From positions 3,100,001 to 3,164,000 of the forward strand of contig CP108521.1 of the NCBI GenBank assembly GCA_035999765.1: a stretch of 64,000 nt of DNA, in the 5' to 3' direction. The notes under the pieces were generated by a model. It did not search any database, was not told the origin of the DNA, and saw only the letters and a list, made by a program, of their open reading frames with translations. Source of the DNA: Streptomyces sp. NBC_01231. Lineage in GTDB: Bacteria > Actinomycetota > Actinomycetes > Streptomycetales > Streptomycetaceae. How positions within the stretch are numbered: the first letter of the stretch is position 1; every line of letters starts with the position of its first letter. A program made the translations under genes and the position numbers. Shown in pieces: positions 51,879 through 61,459 of the stretch.

Positions 51879-52955
51879 ATGGACGACCTGCTGACGATCG
51901 GCGCCTTCTCGAAGGCGTGCCGGCTGTCACCGAAGGCGCTGCGGCTGTACGACGAACTGGGGCTGCTGCGTCCGGCGCGGGTCGACCCGGAGACCGGATA
52001 CCGGTACTACGCGGCCGGGCAGTTGGAGCGGGCGCGCCTGGTGGCGTGGCTGCGGCGGCTGGGGATGCCGCTGGCCCGGATCCGTGACGTGTGCGCTCTC
52101 ACGCCTTCGGCCGCCGCCGAGGAGATCCGCGCCTACTGGGCGCTGGTCGAGACGGAGACGGCCGCACGGCGGGACCTCGCCGCGTTCCTCGTGGACCAGT
52201 TGACAGCGGCACCGAGGAAGGACACCACCATGCTGGAACTGCGCTACTTCGCCCAGTCGGACCGCGGCCGGGTCCGCCCCGCCAACCAGGACACGGCGTA
52301 CGCGGGCACCCGGCTGCTCGCGGTCGCGGACGGCTTCGGACCGGCGGGCGCGCCCGCGAGCGGCGCCGCCGTGGAGGCCCTGAGGTTCCTGGACACCGAG
52401 GACGTGCCGGCGGGCGAGGTCCTCAACCTCATGGCGGAGGCGGTGCGGGGCGCGACGGAGGCGCTCCGGGACCTCGCGGCGACCGCCGGGGCCGGCCCGC
52501 AGGACATCGGCACCACCCTGACCGCCCTGCTGTGGACGGGCTCCCGCCTCGCGCTGGTCCACATCGGCGACTCCCGCGCGTATCTGCTGCGCGACGGGGC
52601 CCTCTTCCGTATCACCCACGACCACACGGTGGTCCAGTCGATGATCGACGAGGGCCGTCTCACCCCCGAGGAGGCCACCGCCCACCCTCAACGCTCCCTG
52701 CTCCTGAAGGCCCTGACGGCCGACACGCCCCCGGCTCCGGACCTCCGCCTGCACGACGTGCGCCCCGGTGACCGCTACCTCCTGTGCTCCGACGGCCTGT
52801 CCACCGTCGTCCCCGACGCCCGCATCCGCGCCCTGCTGGCCGCCGCCCCGGCCCCCGACGAGGCCGTCCACACCCTGGTCGACGAGGCGAACGCGTCCGG
52901 GGGCCCGGACAACGTGAGCTGTGTGGTGGCGGACGTGGTGGAGCGGGTCGCCTAG
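51879..52955 (+). CDS. MerR regulator fused to a PP2C-type phosphatase
   Basis: A 358-residue two-domain protein. Residues about 4-75 are a MerR winged helix (LLTIGAFSKACRLSPKALRLYDELGLL, DPETGYRYYAAGQLERARLVAWLRRLGMPLARI), followed by a helix for dimerisation (to about 105). Residues about 120-358 are a PPM/PP2C Ser/Thr phosphatase: RPANQD, LLAVADGFGPAG, LVHIGDSRAYLLRDG, ITHDHTVVQSMIDEG and ASGGPDNVSCVVADV, i.e. the metal-binding Asp residues are all kept. The phosphatase has replaced the usual effector domain, so it may sense phosphorylation state. ATG 51879 begins MDDLLTIG. It overlaps the end of the convergent GntR gene by four bases. Confidence 0.9.
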   Translation: MDDLLTIGAFSKACRLSPKALRLYDELGLLRPARVDPETGYRYYAAGQLERARLVAWLRRLGMPLARIRDVCALTPSAAAEEIRAYWALVETETAARRDLAAFLVDQLTAAPRKDTTMLELRYFAQSDRGRVRPANQDTAYAGTRLLAVADGFGPAGAPASGAAVEALRFLDTEDVPAGEVLNLMAEAVRGATEALRDLAATAGAGPQDIGTTLTALLWTGSRLALVHIGDSRAYLLRDGALFRITHDHTVVQSMIDEGRLTPEEATAHPQRSLLLKALTADTPPAPDLRLHDVRPGDRYLLCSDGLSTVVPDARIRALLAAAPAPDEAVHTLVDEANASGGPDNVSCVVADVVERVA

Positions 52956-53671
52956 GACAGGTCCGGGCGTTCCTCCTCCGGCTCCCAGTCCAGCAGCCGC
53001 ACCTTCGCCACCGTCCGCACATGCTGACGCATCGCCGTCGCCGCCTGCCGTGGGTGCTGTGCGGCGATCGCGTCCAGGATGGCGCGGTGCTGGGAGAGGG
53101 AGCGGTTGGGGCGGCCGGGCTGGCGGAGGGACTCGGTGCGGCTCTCGGCGATCTGCTCGGCGATGGAGCGCATGAACTCGGCGAGCAGGCTGCTGTGGGC
53201 GGCCGCCGTCACCGCCGCGTGGAAGAGGCGGTCGCCCTCGATCCCGTGGCCGTCCGCCTCGATCTCCTCGACCATGTGCGCGAGCGCGGACCGCATCGCC
53301 GCCAGGTCGTCCTCGGTGCGGCGTTCGGCGGCCAGTTCGGCGAGCTTCGTCTCCAGGGCCTCGCGGGCCTCCAGGACGTCCGGGAGGCGCCGGCGCCGCT
53401 CGACCATCTCCTCGACGGGCTCGACGTCCAGGCTGTCGCGGACCAGGTAGGTGCCGCCGCCGTGCCGTGCCTCCACCAGGCCCTGTACCTCCAGGACCAC
53501 GATCGCCTGCTTCACCGAGGCCCGGCTGACACCCAGCCGCTGGGCCAGGTCGCGTTCGGGTGGGAGACGGTCACCGGCCTTCAGACCGCCCTCGGCGACG
53601 TACTGCCGCAGCCGGTCCAGTACCTGCTCGTAGAGGCGCTGTTTCGTCATGGGGCGCAGGGCGTCGGTCAT
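52952..53671 (-). CDS. matR: GntR/FadR-family regulator of the malonate operon (MatR-like)
   Basis: A 239-residue regulator: N-terminal winged helix (RLYEQVLDRLRQYVAEGGLKAGDRLPPERDLAQRLGVSRASVKQAIVVLEVQGLVEARHGGGTYL, about residues 12-77) and a helical FCD effector domain with metal/ligand residues (LEAREALETKLAELAAERR, EIEADGHGIEGDRLFHAAVTAAAHSSLLAEF, SLSQHRAILDAIAAQHPRQAATAMRQHV). ATG 53671 has GAGGGGG upstream. It is divergent from matC, with two 20-bp inverted operators in between. By analogy with rhizobial MatR it should repress transport and activation genes until malonate is present. The symbol rests on gene context. Confidence 0.85.
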   Translation of the reverse strand: MTDALRPMTKQRLYEQVLDRLRQYVAEGGLKAGDRLPPERDLAQRLGVSRASVKQAIVVLEVQGLVEARHGGGTYLVRDSLDVEPVEEMVERRRRLPDVLEAREALETKLAELAAERRTEDDLAAMRSALAHMVEEIEADGHGIEGDRLFHAAVTAAAHSSLLAEFMRSIAEQIAESRTESLRQPGRPNRSLSQHRAILDAIAAQHPRQAATAMRQHVRTVAKVRLLDWEPEEERPDLS

Positions 53672-53711
53672 GGGTCCCCCTCTCGTCCGGAGCGTAACAC
53701 CGGGCTCGCTT

Positions 53712-53731
53712 GTGGCCGAGTGGCTGAGCCA
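53712..53731. promoter_or_regulatory. MatR-type operator, site 1
   Basis: GTGGCCGAGTGGCTGAGCCA, containing the palindrome TGGCTGAGCCA (53721-53731). Its reverse complement matches site 2 (53797-53816) at 19 of 20 bases. It lies 16 bases upstream of the -35 candidate of matC. Confidence 0.7.
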
Positions 53732-53747
53732 ATTTCTGCGCGACCCC

Positions 53748-53776
53748 TTGACGGGCGCCCGGGTCGCGCCCACGCT
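53748..53776 (+). promoter_or_regulatory. Candidate promoter of the mat operon
   Basis: -35 TTGACG (53748-53753), 17-bp spacer, -10 CACGCT (53771-53776). The -10 is weak, but the box pair is framed by the two operators. Confidence 0.4.
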
Positions 53777-53796
53777 GATCGCCAACGCCCCCCAAG

Positions 53797-53816
53797 TGGC
53801 TCAGCCACTCAGCCAC
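53797..53816. promoter_or_regulatory. MatR-type operator, site 2
   Basis: TGGCTCAGCCACTCAGCCAC, an inverted copy of site 1 with one mismatch, containing GTGGCTCAGCCAC (53796-53808, perfect palindrome around a central C). Located downstream of the inferred transcription start, suited to repression. Confidence 0.7.
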
Positions 53817-53863
53817 CTTCCTGCGCCCCGCTACCGCTCCGGGACCCAACGACGGGAGCCCGT

Positions 53864-55162
53864 ATGTCCCCCGAACTCGTCTCGATCCTTGTCCTGGTCG
53901 TGGTGTTCGTCATCGCCACCACGCGCTCCGTCAACATGGGCGCCCTCGCCTTCGCCGCCGCCTTCGGAGTCGGTGAACTCGTCGCCGACCTCGACGCGGA
54001 CGGCATCTTCGCCGGCTTCCCCGGCGACCTGTTCGTCGTCCTGGTCGGCGTCACGTACCTCTTCGCCATCGCCCGCGCCAACGGCACCACCGACTGGCTG
54101 GTGCACGCCGCGATACGGCTGGTCCGGGGACGCGTGGCGCTGATCCCCTGGGTGATGTTCGCCCTCACCGGCACGCTCACGGCGATCGGCGCGGTCAGCC
54201 CGGCCGCGGTCGCCATCGTCGCGCCGATCGCCCTCAGCTTCGCCACCCGCTACCGCATCAGCCCGCTGCTCATGGGCGCGATGGTGGTGCACGGCGCCCA
54301 GGCGGGCGGCTTCTCCCCGATCAGCATCTACGGCACGATCGTCAACGGCATCGTCGAGCGCGAGCACCTCCCCGGCAACGAGATCGCCCTCTTCCTCGCC
54401 TCGCTGTTCGCCAACCTCGCCATCGCGGCTGTCGTGTTCGTCCTGTTCGGCGGGCGGGCGTTGTGGGCGCGGGGGGCGGTGGCGGCGGACGAGGCCTTCG
54501 ACACCGGTGACGCCGCCGAGAAGGAGACGGCCGGGGCCCCTGGCGAAGCCCCCGACCCCGCGCGCCTCACCCCCGCCCGCATCGCCACCCTCGCCGCCCT
54601 GGCCGCCCTCGTCGTCGCCGTCCTCGTCTTCGACCTGGACGCCGGACTGACCGCGATCTCCCTCGCCGTCGTGCTGAGCGCCGCCTGGCCGGACGACAGC
54701 CGCGCCGCGGTGGGCCAGATCGCCTGGTCGACGGTGCTGCTGATCTGCGGTGTCCTGACGTACGTCGGTGTCCTGGACCAGATGGGCACCATCAAGTGGG
54801 CCGGTGAGGGCGTCGGCGGCATCGGTGTCCCGCTGCTGGCCGCGGTGCTGCTGTGCTACATCGGCGCACTCGTGTCCGCGTTCGCCTCCTCCGTCGGGAT
54901 CATGGGCGCGCTGATCCCGCTGGCCGTGCCGTTCCTCGCCCAGGGCGAGATCGGGGCGGTCGGCATGGTGGCCGCGCTCGCCGTGTCGGCGACGGTCGTC
55001 GACGTCAGCCCGTTCTCGACGAACGGCGCCCTGGTCCTGGCCGCCGCCCCGGACGTCGACCGCGAGCGTTTCTTCAGGCAGTTGATGGTGTACGGGGGCA
55101 TCGTGGTGGCGGTGGTACCCGCGGTGGCGTGGCTGGTGATGGTCGTGCCGGGCTGGGGGTAG
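53864..55162 (+). CDS. matC: MatC-type malonate/dicarboxylate transporter
   Basis: A 432-residue membrane protein with about 11-12 hydrophobic segments. The start (LVSILVLVVVFVIATTRSVNMGALAFAAAFGVGELVADLDADGIFAGFPGDLFVVLVGVTYLFAIARANGTTDWLVHAAIRLVRGR) is the MatC N-terminal domain; the rest matches the ArsB/NhaD-DASS fold (PISIYGTIVNGIVER, ASSVGIMGALIPLAVPF, VDVSPFSTNGALVLAAAP). A charged loop (about 205-240) separates the halves. It should take up malonate for the synthetase encoded next. ATG 53864 has GGGAG upstream. The gap to matB is 52 bases. Confidence 0.9.
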   Translation: MSPELVSILVLVVVFVIATTRSVNMGALAFAAAFGVGELVADLDADGIFAGFPGDLFVVLVGVTYLFAIARANGTTDWLVHAAIRLVRGRVALIPWVMFALTGTLTAIGAVSPAAVAIVAPIALSFATRYRISPLLMGAMVVHGAQAGGFSPISIYGTIVNGIVEREHLPGNEIALFLASLFANLAIAAVVFVLFGGRALWARGAVAADEAFDTGDAAEKETAGAPGEAPDPARLTPARIATLAALAALVVAVLVFDLDAGLTAISLAVVLSAAWPDDSRAAVGQIAWSTVLLICGVLTYVGVLDQMGTIKWAGEGVGGIGVPLLAAVLLCYIGALVSAFASSVGIMGALIPLAVPFLAQGEIGAVGMVAALAVSATVVDVSPFSTNGALVLAAAPDVDRERFFRQLMVYGGIVVAVVPAVAWLVMVVPGWG

Positions 55163-55214
55163 GCCCGCGGACCACAACAGCCGGTGTCCGTTCAGTAGTT
55201 AAGGAGTAAGACGC

Positions 55215-56732
55215 GTGTCCTCTCTCTTCCCGGCCCTGACCGAGGCCCTGACCGAAGGCCTGACCCTGGGCTCGGCCGACGACTCGGCCCACGGCCCGGT
55301 CGACCGCCCCGCCCTGCGGTTCGGTGACCGCTCCCTGACGTACGCGGAACTCGCCGCCGTGGCCGACGCGCTGGCGCACCGGCTCACGGGCCACAGCCGG
55401 GTGGCCGTCTGGGCGACTCCGGAACTGGAGACCGCGGTCGCCGTGGTGGCCGCGCTCCGGGCCGGTGTCGCCGCCGTACCGCTCAACCCGAAGTCCGGGG
55501 AGAAGGAGCTCGGACACATCCTGACCGACAGCGAGCCCGCCCTGGTGCTCGCCGCGCCCGGCGACGAACTCCCGGCCGCGCTGCGGGACTTGCCTCGCGT
55601 CGAGGTCGGCATCGACGCCGGCGCGGATGCCGGGGTGGCGGCCACCGGCCCGCTCCCCGACACCGACGCGTCCGACGAGGACCCCGCCCTCGTCGTCTAC
55701 ACCTCCGGCACCACCGGCCCGCCCAAGGGCGCGGTGATCCCCCGCCGGGCGATCGCCGCCACCCTGGACGCCCTGGCCGACGCCTGGCAGTGGACCGGCG
55801 CCGACGTGCTGGTGCACGGGCTGCCGTTGTTCCACGTGCACGGCCTGGTCCTGGGCATCCTCGGCCCGCTGCGGCGCGGTGGATCCGTGCGCCACCTCGG
55901 CCGGTTCACCACGGAAGGCGTGACGCGCGAGCTGACCGACGGCGCGACCATGCTGTTCGGCGTCCCGACGATGTACCACCGGATCGCGGAAGCACTCCCC
56001 GACGACCCCGCGCTGGCCAAGGCGCTCAGCCGGGCCCGGCTGCTCGTCTCCGGGTCCGCCGCGCTGCCGGTGCACGACCACGAGCGGATCACGACCGCGA
56101 CGGGGCAGCGCGTCGTCGAGCGGTACGGCATGACCGAGACCCTCATGAACACCGGCGTCCGCGCGGACGGCGAGGCACGCGCCGGAACCGTCGGTGTCCC
56201 GCTGCCGGGTGTGGAGCTGCGGCTCGTGGAGGACGACGGCTCACCGATCGCGTCGTACGACGGCGAGACCGTGGGCGAGATCCAGGTGCGCGGCCCGAAC
56301 CTGTTCACCGGCTACCTCAACCGCCCCGACGCCACGGCCGCCGCGTTCACCTCCGACGGCTGGTTCCGCACCGGGGACATGGCGGTGCGCGACCCCGACG
56401 GCTACGTCCGTATCGTCGGCCGCAAGGCCACCGACCTGATCAAGAGCGGCGGCTACAAGATCGGTGCCGGGGAGATCGAGAACGCGCTGCTCGAGCACCC
56501 CGGCGTCCGGGAGGCCGCGGTCACCGGGGAACCGGACCCCGACCTGGGCGAGCGGATCGTGGCCTGGGTGGTGCCCGCCGACCCCCAGTCACCCCCGGCG
56601 CTCGAGGAGTTGGCCGACCATGTGGCCAGGCGCCTCGCCCCGCACAAGCGCCCCCGGGTCGTCCACCACCTGGACGCCCTCCCCCGCAACGACATGGGGA
56701 AGATCATGAAGCGGGCGCTGGGCCATGGCTGA
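55215..56732 (+). CDS. matB: Malonyl-CoA synthetase (MatB)
   Basis: A 505-residue ANL-superfamily enzyme that makes malonyl-CoA from malonate, ATP and CoA. Core motifs: A3 VVYTSGTTGPPKGAV, A5 RYGMTETLMNTG, A7 GWFRTGDM, A8 GRKATDLIKSGGYKIGAGEIE and A10 NDMGKIMKR with the catalytic lysine. Length and motifs match Streptomyces MatB (S. coelicolor MatB is structurally characterised and known for activating malonate and substituted malonates). GTG 55215 has AAGGAG eight bases upstream. It overlaps the carboxyltransferase gene by eight bases (ATGGCTGA). In the cell it could supply malonyl-CoA for fatty acids and polyketides. Confidence 0.94.
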   Translation: MSSLFPALTEALTEGLTLGSADDSAHGPVDRPALRFGDRSLTYAELAAVADALAHRLTGHSRVAVWATPELETAVAVVAALRAGVAAVPLNPKSGEKELGHILTDSEPALVLAAPGDELPAALRDLPRVEVGIDAGADAGVAATGPLPDTDASDEDPALVVYTSGTTGPPKGAVIPRRAIAATLDALADAWQWTGADVLVHGLPLFHVHGLVLGILGPLRRGGSVRHLGRFTTEGVTRELTDGATMLFGVPTMYHRIAEALPDDPALAKALSRARLLVSGSAALPVHDHERITTATGQRVVERYGMTETLMNTGVRADGEARAGTVGVPLPGVELRLVEDDGSPIASYDGETVGEIQVRGPNLFTGYLNRPDATAAAFTSDGWFRTGDMAVRDPDGYVRIVGRKATDLIKSGGYKIGAGEIENALLEHPGVREAAVTGEPDPDLGERIVAWVVPADPQSPPALEELADHVARRLAPHKRPRVVHHLDALPRNDMGKIMKRALGHG

Positions 56733-58080
56733 GCGCCTGACCGCACGCGAGGTCCTGACCCTCGTCACCGACGAGAACACCTTCACCGAACTCCCGTACC
56801 CGGCACGGGACGGCGGCCCCGACGGGCCGCTCCGCTGGCAGGGCTACGACGCCTCGCGCGAGCGGGCCGCCGAACGCACCGGCGAGCAGGAGTCCGTCGT
56901 CTGCGGCACCGCGCAGGTCGAGGGCGTGACAGCCGTCCTCGTCTCCTTCGAGTTCGGCTTCCTCGGCGGCTCGCTCGGCGAACGCACCGGCGACCGGCTG
57001 GAGGCGGCGTACACGTACGCCCGCGAACACCGCCTGCCGGTGGTCCCGCTGATCGCCACCGGCGGCAGCCGGATGCAGGAGGGCATGCTCGCGCTGACCC
57101 AACTCCAGCGGGTGGCACGGCAGTCGACGCTCACCCGGGAGGCAGGACTGGCGCAGATCGCGGTCCTGCGGGACCCGACGACGGGCGGCGGCTGGGCCAC
57201 CCTCGGCGCGGGCGCCGACGTGATCCTCGCCCTGCCCGGCGCCCAGGTCGGCTTCGCGGGCTCCCGGGTCCGCCCTGCGGACGCGGACCCGGCGGCGTAC
57301 ACCGCCGAGGCCCAGGTGGCCGCGGGCTCGGTCGACGCGGTGGTGGCTCCCGAGGAGCTGCGCCACACCCTCGGCCGGTGGCTGCGCCTGCTGACGGCAC
57401 CGTCCCGAGAACCCGCGCCGGTCCCCGGACCCCTCGGCGCGACGGACCTCCCGGCCACCGGCTGGGAGGCGGTACGACGCACCCGCGCACCGGAACGCCC
57501 GCGCGCCGAACACTACTTGGACGCCTACTTCACCCATCGCCTCCCGATCAGCGGCGACCGCTGCGGCGGCACCGACCCCGAGGGCATGCGGTGCGGTTTC
57601 GGCGAGCACGAAGGCCGTACGGTCGCGTACGCCGCCCAGACCGGGACGGCGACCCGCCCGGCCGGCTACCGCACCGCCGCCCGGCTGATCCGCCTCGCGG
57701 ACCGGCTCGGCATCCCCGTGCTCACCCTGGTGGACACCCCCGGCGCGGCCAACGACGCCGAGGCCGAACGGCAGGGCGCGGGCGCGGCGATCGCCGACGT
57801 GTTCGCCGCGGTGGCCGCCGCGCGCACACCGGTCACCACGCTGCTGATCGGCGAGGGCGGCTCCGGCGGCGCCCTGGCCCTGGCCGCACCGGGCAACACC
57901 TGGGCCACGCCGGACAGTTACTTCTCGGTCATCGCCCCCGAACTCGCGGCCGCGATCCTGAAGCGCCCGGAGCGGGAGATCGAGGCAACGGCGGACCAAC
58001 TCCGCATCCGGCCACAGGACTTGGCCGAACTGGGCGTGATCCGGCATGCGGCGGGCGACAACCTCCCGTACCGTCCGTAA
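56725..58080 (+). CDS. Fused biotin-dependent carboxyltransferase (AccD/AccA-like)
   Basis: A 451-residue protein with both crotonase-fold carboxyltransferase domains: N-terminal beta-type (about residues 1-210; EFGFLGGSLGERTGDRLEAAYTYA, PLIATGGSRMQEGMLALTQ, AQIAVLRDPTTGGGWATLGAGADVILALPGAQVGFAGSR) and C-terminal alpha-type (about 240-450; GYRTAARLIRLADRLGIPVLTLVDTPGA, TLLIGEGGSGGALALAAPGNTWATPDSYFSVIAPE). It is shorter than PccB-type subunits (about 530). It is coupled to MatB. Either it carboxylates acetyl-CoA or, like MdcD/E, it works in the direction of malonyl decarboxylation; no biotin carrier or carboxylase gene is adjacent, so the partners must come from elsewhere. Confidence 0.87.
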   Translation: MAERLTAREVLTLVTDENTFTELPYPARDGGPDGPLRWQGYDASRERAAERTGEQESVVCGTAQVEGVTAVLVSFEFGFLGGSLGERTGDRLEAAYTYAREHRLPVVPLIATGGSRMQEGMLALTQLQRVARQSTLTREAGLAQIAVLRDPTTGGGWATLGAGADVILALPGAQVGFAGSRVRPADADPAAYTAEAQVAAGSVDAVVAPEELRHTLGRWLRLLTAPSREPAPVPGPLGATDLPATGWEAVRRTRAPERPRAEHYLDAYFTHRLPISGDRCGGTDPEGMRCGFGEHEGRTVAYAAQTGTATRPAGYRTAARLIRLADRLGIPVLTLVDTPGAANDAEAERQGAGAAIADVFAAVAAARTPVTTLLIGEGGSGGALALAAPGNTWATPDSYFSVIAPELAAAILKRPEREIEATADQLRIRPQDLAELGVIRHAAGDNLPYRP

Positions 58081-58153
58081 CAATGGAGACGCTCAGCGCT
58101 GCGACAGCGGCGCGGGCACGGTACGGGACGTGAGACAGGACGACGGGGGCGCC

Positions 58154-58630
58154 ATGGAACGCTTAGTCGAGTTCGAGACCGCCGATGGCGCCGTGGTGTC
58201 GGTCGAGTCCGCGGAGGAACGGTCCGGCTCCCGGCTGGTCTCCCGAGGTGACGGCACGGTCCAGGCGACCCGCACCTTCGAGGGCGCTCTCGAAGGGGTG
58301 CGCGCCGCCGCCGACTCGGCGCTGCGCGTCTTCAGGGACGGCACGCTGCGGCCGGACGGGATCGAGATCGAGTTCGGGGTGAAACTGTCCGCGGAGACCG
58401 GCGCGATCATCGCGAAGGGAACGGCGGAGGGGCACCTGGTGGTGAAGCTGAGCTGGTCGCCGGGGGCGGCCACGGAGGCGCGCTCGTCCGCGGCCACGGA
58501 GGCGACGGCTGCGACGGATACGTCCACGACTGCGATCGGCACGCCCGCGTCCACAGCGGTCGTCACGCCTCCGCTCTCGCCGCCCTCCCGGACCTCCCCG
58601 TCCGCGCCGGAGCCCAGCTCGGCCTCATGA
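58154..58630 (+). CDS. Trypsin-co-occurring domain (CU044_2847-type) protein
   Basis: A 158-residue protein. Residues 1-100 match the small trypsin-co-occurring domain: RLVEFETADGAVVSVESAEERSGSRLV, ATRTFEGALEGVRAAADSALRVF and IEIEFGVKLSAETGAIIAKGTAEGHLVVKLSW. The last 55 residues are a low-complexity Ala/Thr/Ser/Pro tail. In actinobacteria this domain is encoded next to trypsin-like VMAP proteins, as here, and is thought to be a regulator or partner of the protease. ATG 58154 is preceded by GGGGG; its stop overlaps the protease start (ATGA). Confidence 0.86.
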   Translation: MERLVEFETADGAVVSVESAEERSGSRLVSRGDGTVQATRTFEGALEGVRAAADSALRVFRDGTLRPDGIEIEFGVKLSAETGAIIAKGTAEGHLVVKLSWSPGAATEARSSAATEATAATDTSTTAIGTPASTAVVTPPLSPPSRTSPSAPEPSSAS

Positions 58631-60324
58631 ACAGCGCCGAGTGGCACGCCCGGATCGAGTGCGGGGGCGAGGTGACGGGGGCGGGCTTCCTGGTGTCCCC
58701 GAGCAAGGTGCTGACCTGCGCCCATGTCGTGCGGAGACAGAGCACGGGACTGACCGTGACGTTCACGGAGCGCCCCGGTTCCCCGGCCGTCCCCGCCCGG
58801 GTGATCGCGCACGGCGGCTGGGCGGGCGGTGACACCGACCCCGGGGACCTGGCGGTCCTGGAGCTCGACCAGGAGATACCGATCGCCCCGGCCGCGCTGG
58901 CGCCCGTCGACACGGCACACGGCGTGACGGCCCCCCGCAAGCTCGTCGTGTACGGATTCCCGGTCGGCTTCGACGAGGGCACCCTCGCCGAATACCGCAT
59001 CACCGCACCGCAGTTGATCAACCGGGAGTGGATCCAGCTGGAGGCCTGGCAGCCCGGCGGGCAGCCGCTGGCCCCCGGGTTCAGCGGCTCGGCGGTGACG
59101 CTCGTCGACACCGGCGAGGTCGTCGGCATGGTCACGGCGCAGGGCGCCCCGGGCGTCTCCAACGGGCGCATGATGCCCACCGAGGTGATGATCCGGTACT
59201 GGCCCGACCTGGAGGGCCTGGTCCCGACCGCGGACCATGCCGCCGCCGACCGGACGCGGCTGCGCGGGCTGGTGGAGCGGGCGGTCCGCGCGGGAGTGGA
59301 GTGCGATCCGGTACGGCTCTACACCGCGGCCGCCGACCCGTTCGACCCGCTGCCGCCCGAGGAGGGCTTCGACTCTCTCCGGTCGGCGGCGCTGTTCGTG
59401 CTGTGCGAACTCGACGGGCCCGGCGCCGCCGGCACGGTCGCCCGTTTCGCCGACCGGCTCGAAGCCCTGTTCCGGGCCCCCGTGCCGGCCGAGCCGGAGG
59501 CCCCGGCCTGGTCGCCCATCCTCGTCGAGCTGGCGCACAGCGGCGCCGGAGACGACCTGGTCCGCGTGGAGGTGTCCGCGTACAGCGGAGGTCACCGCCA
59601 CCCCGTCGACTCGGACACGGTTCCGCAGCCCCGGCTGCGCGCCTATGTCCAGGACCGGATCGAGGCCGCGTTCCGCTGCCTCACACCCGGCGCCGACGAG
59701 TTGATCGCGTTCGCGCTGCCCCGGGACTGGCTCGACTGGCCGGTCGACCGCTGGGAGAGCGCCCCGGACGACGACACCCCGCTCGGCTGCCTCTATCCGC
59801 TGGTCGTCACCGACCACGCCCGCCGCAAGACCAGCACGAGGCATGTCCTCACCCGCGCCTGGAAGCGCCTGGACTCGTCCCCGGGCGCGCGGGTGCACCG
59901 CGTCGAGTGCGCCGGCCCCGAGGAACCCGGCCGGCTCCGGATGCGTCTGCGCAAGCCCGGCGCCTGTCTCGCCGGTTTCGCCGCCGCGCCGACCGCGGCT
60001 CGCACCCGTCCGCACTTCGACACCTCGCTCACCGCTCCGGCCCCGGTGATCATGTGGTCGCGCAGCGGCTGCGGCGCCGGACAGGACACGGACTGCGGGG
60101 GCACGGCCGACGGCTGCACCGGCAAGTCGTTCCTGGACGAACTCGACGCCCACCTGGCCCAGGTACCGCCCGCCGAACTCCCCCGGCAGGTCCTGGCCCT
60201 GCGCGAGGAGGCCGACGCTGAGGACGGCCACTGGGCCCGGGACATCCAGCTGCTGTGGGACGACCCGCGTTGTTTCACCGACCCGCACGACAGCACCGCG
60301 CACGTCAGATCCCCCGTGACCTGA
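58627..60324 (+). CDS. Trypsin-like protease with VMAP C-terminal domain
   Basis: A 565-residue cytoplasmic protein with no signal peptide. Residues about 5-195 are a trypsin fold with the full triad: His in VLTCAHVVRR, Asp in DPGDLAVLELDQE and Ser in PGFSGSAVTLV. A short helical domain follows (about 205-290; RLRGLVERAVRAGVECDPVRLY). Residues about 295-565 match the VMAP-C module (ILVELAHSG, ELIAFALPRDWLDWPVDRWE, PLGCLYPLVVTDHAR, HWARDIQLLWDDP). VMAP proteins accompany MoxR ATPases and vWA proteins in predicted conflict systems, where the protease is the likely effector. The start overlaps the preceding stop (ATGA); the MoxR gene follows after 112 bases. Confidence 0.88.
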   Translation: MNSAEWHARIECGGEVTGAGFLVSPSKVLTCAHVVRRQSTGLTVTFTERPGSPAVPARVIAHGGWAGGDTDPGDLAVLELDQEIPIAPAALAPVDTAHGVTAPRKLVVYGFPVGFDEGTLAEYRITAPQLINREWIQLEAWQPGGQPLAPGFSGSAVTLVDTGEVVGMVTAQGAPGVSNGRMMPTEVMIRYWPDLEGLVPTADHAAADRTRLRGLVERAVRAGVECDPVRLYTAAADPFDPLPPEEGFDSLRSAALFVLCELDGPGAAGTVARFADRLEALFRAPVPAEPEAPAWSPILVELAHSGAGDDLVRVEVSAYSGGHRHPVDSDTVPQPRLRAYVQDRIEAAFRCLTPGADELIAFALPRDWLDWPVDRWESAPDDDTPLGCLYPLVVTDHARRKTSTRHVLTRAWKRLDSSPGARVHRVECAGPEEPGRLRMRLRKPGACLAGFAAAPTAARTRPHFDTSLTAPAPVIMWSRSGCGAGQDTDCGGTADGCTGKSFLDELDAHLAQVPPAELPRQVLALREEADAEDGHWARDIQLLWDDPRCFTDPHDSTAHVRSPVT

Positions 60325-60436
60325 CCCGCGCTCAGCGAGCAGCCCCCGTGAGCCACCGTAAGTGAGCGTCACCAGTGAGCCGCCGCCACAAGCCCCCCGT
60401 TTCGCCCCCCGCAAGAAGGAGCCCGGAGACCACCTC

Positions 60437-61448
<1,012 letters not shown>

Positions 61449-61459
<11 letters not shown>

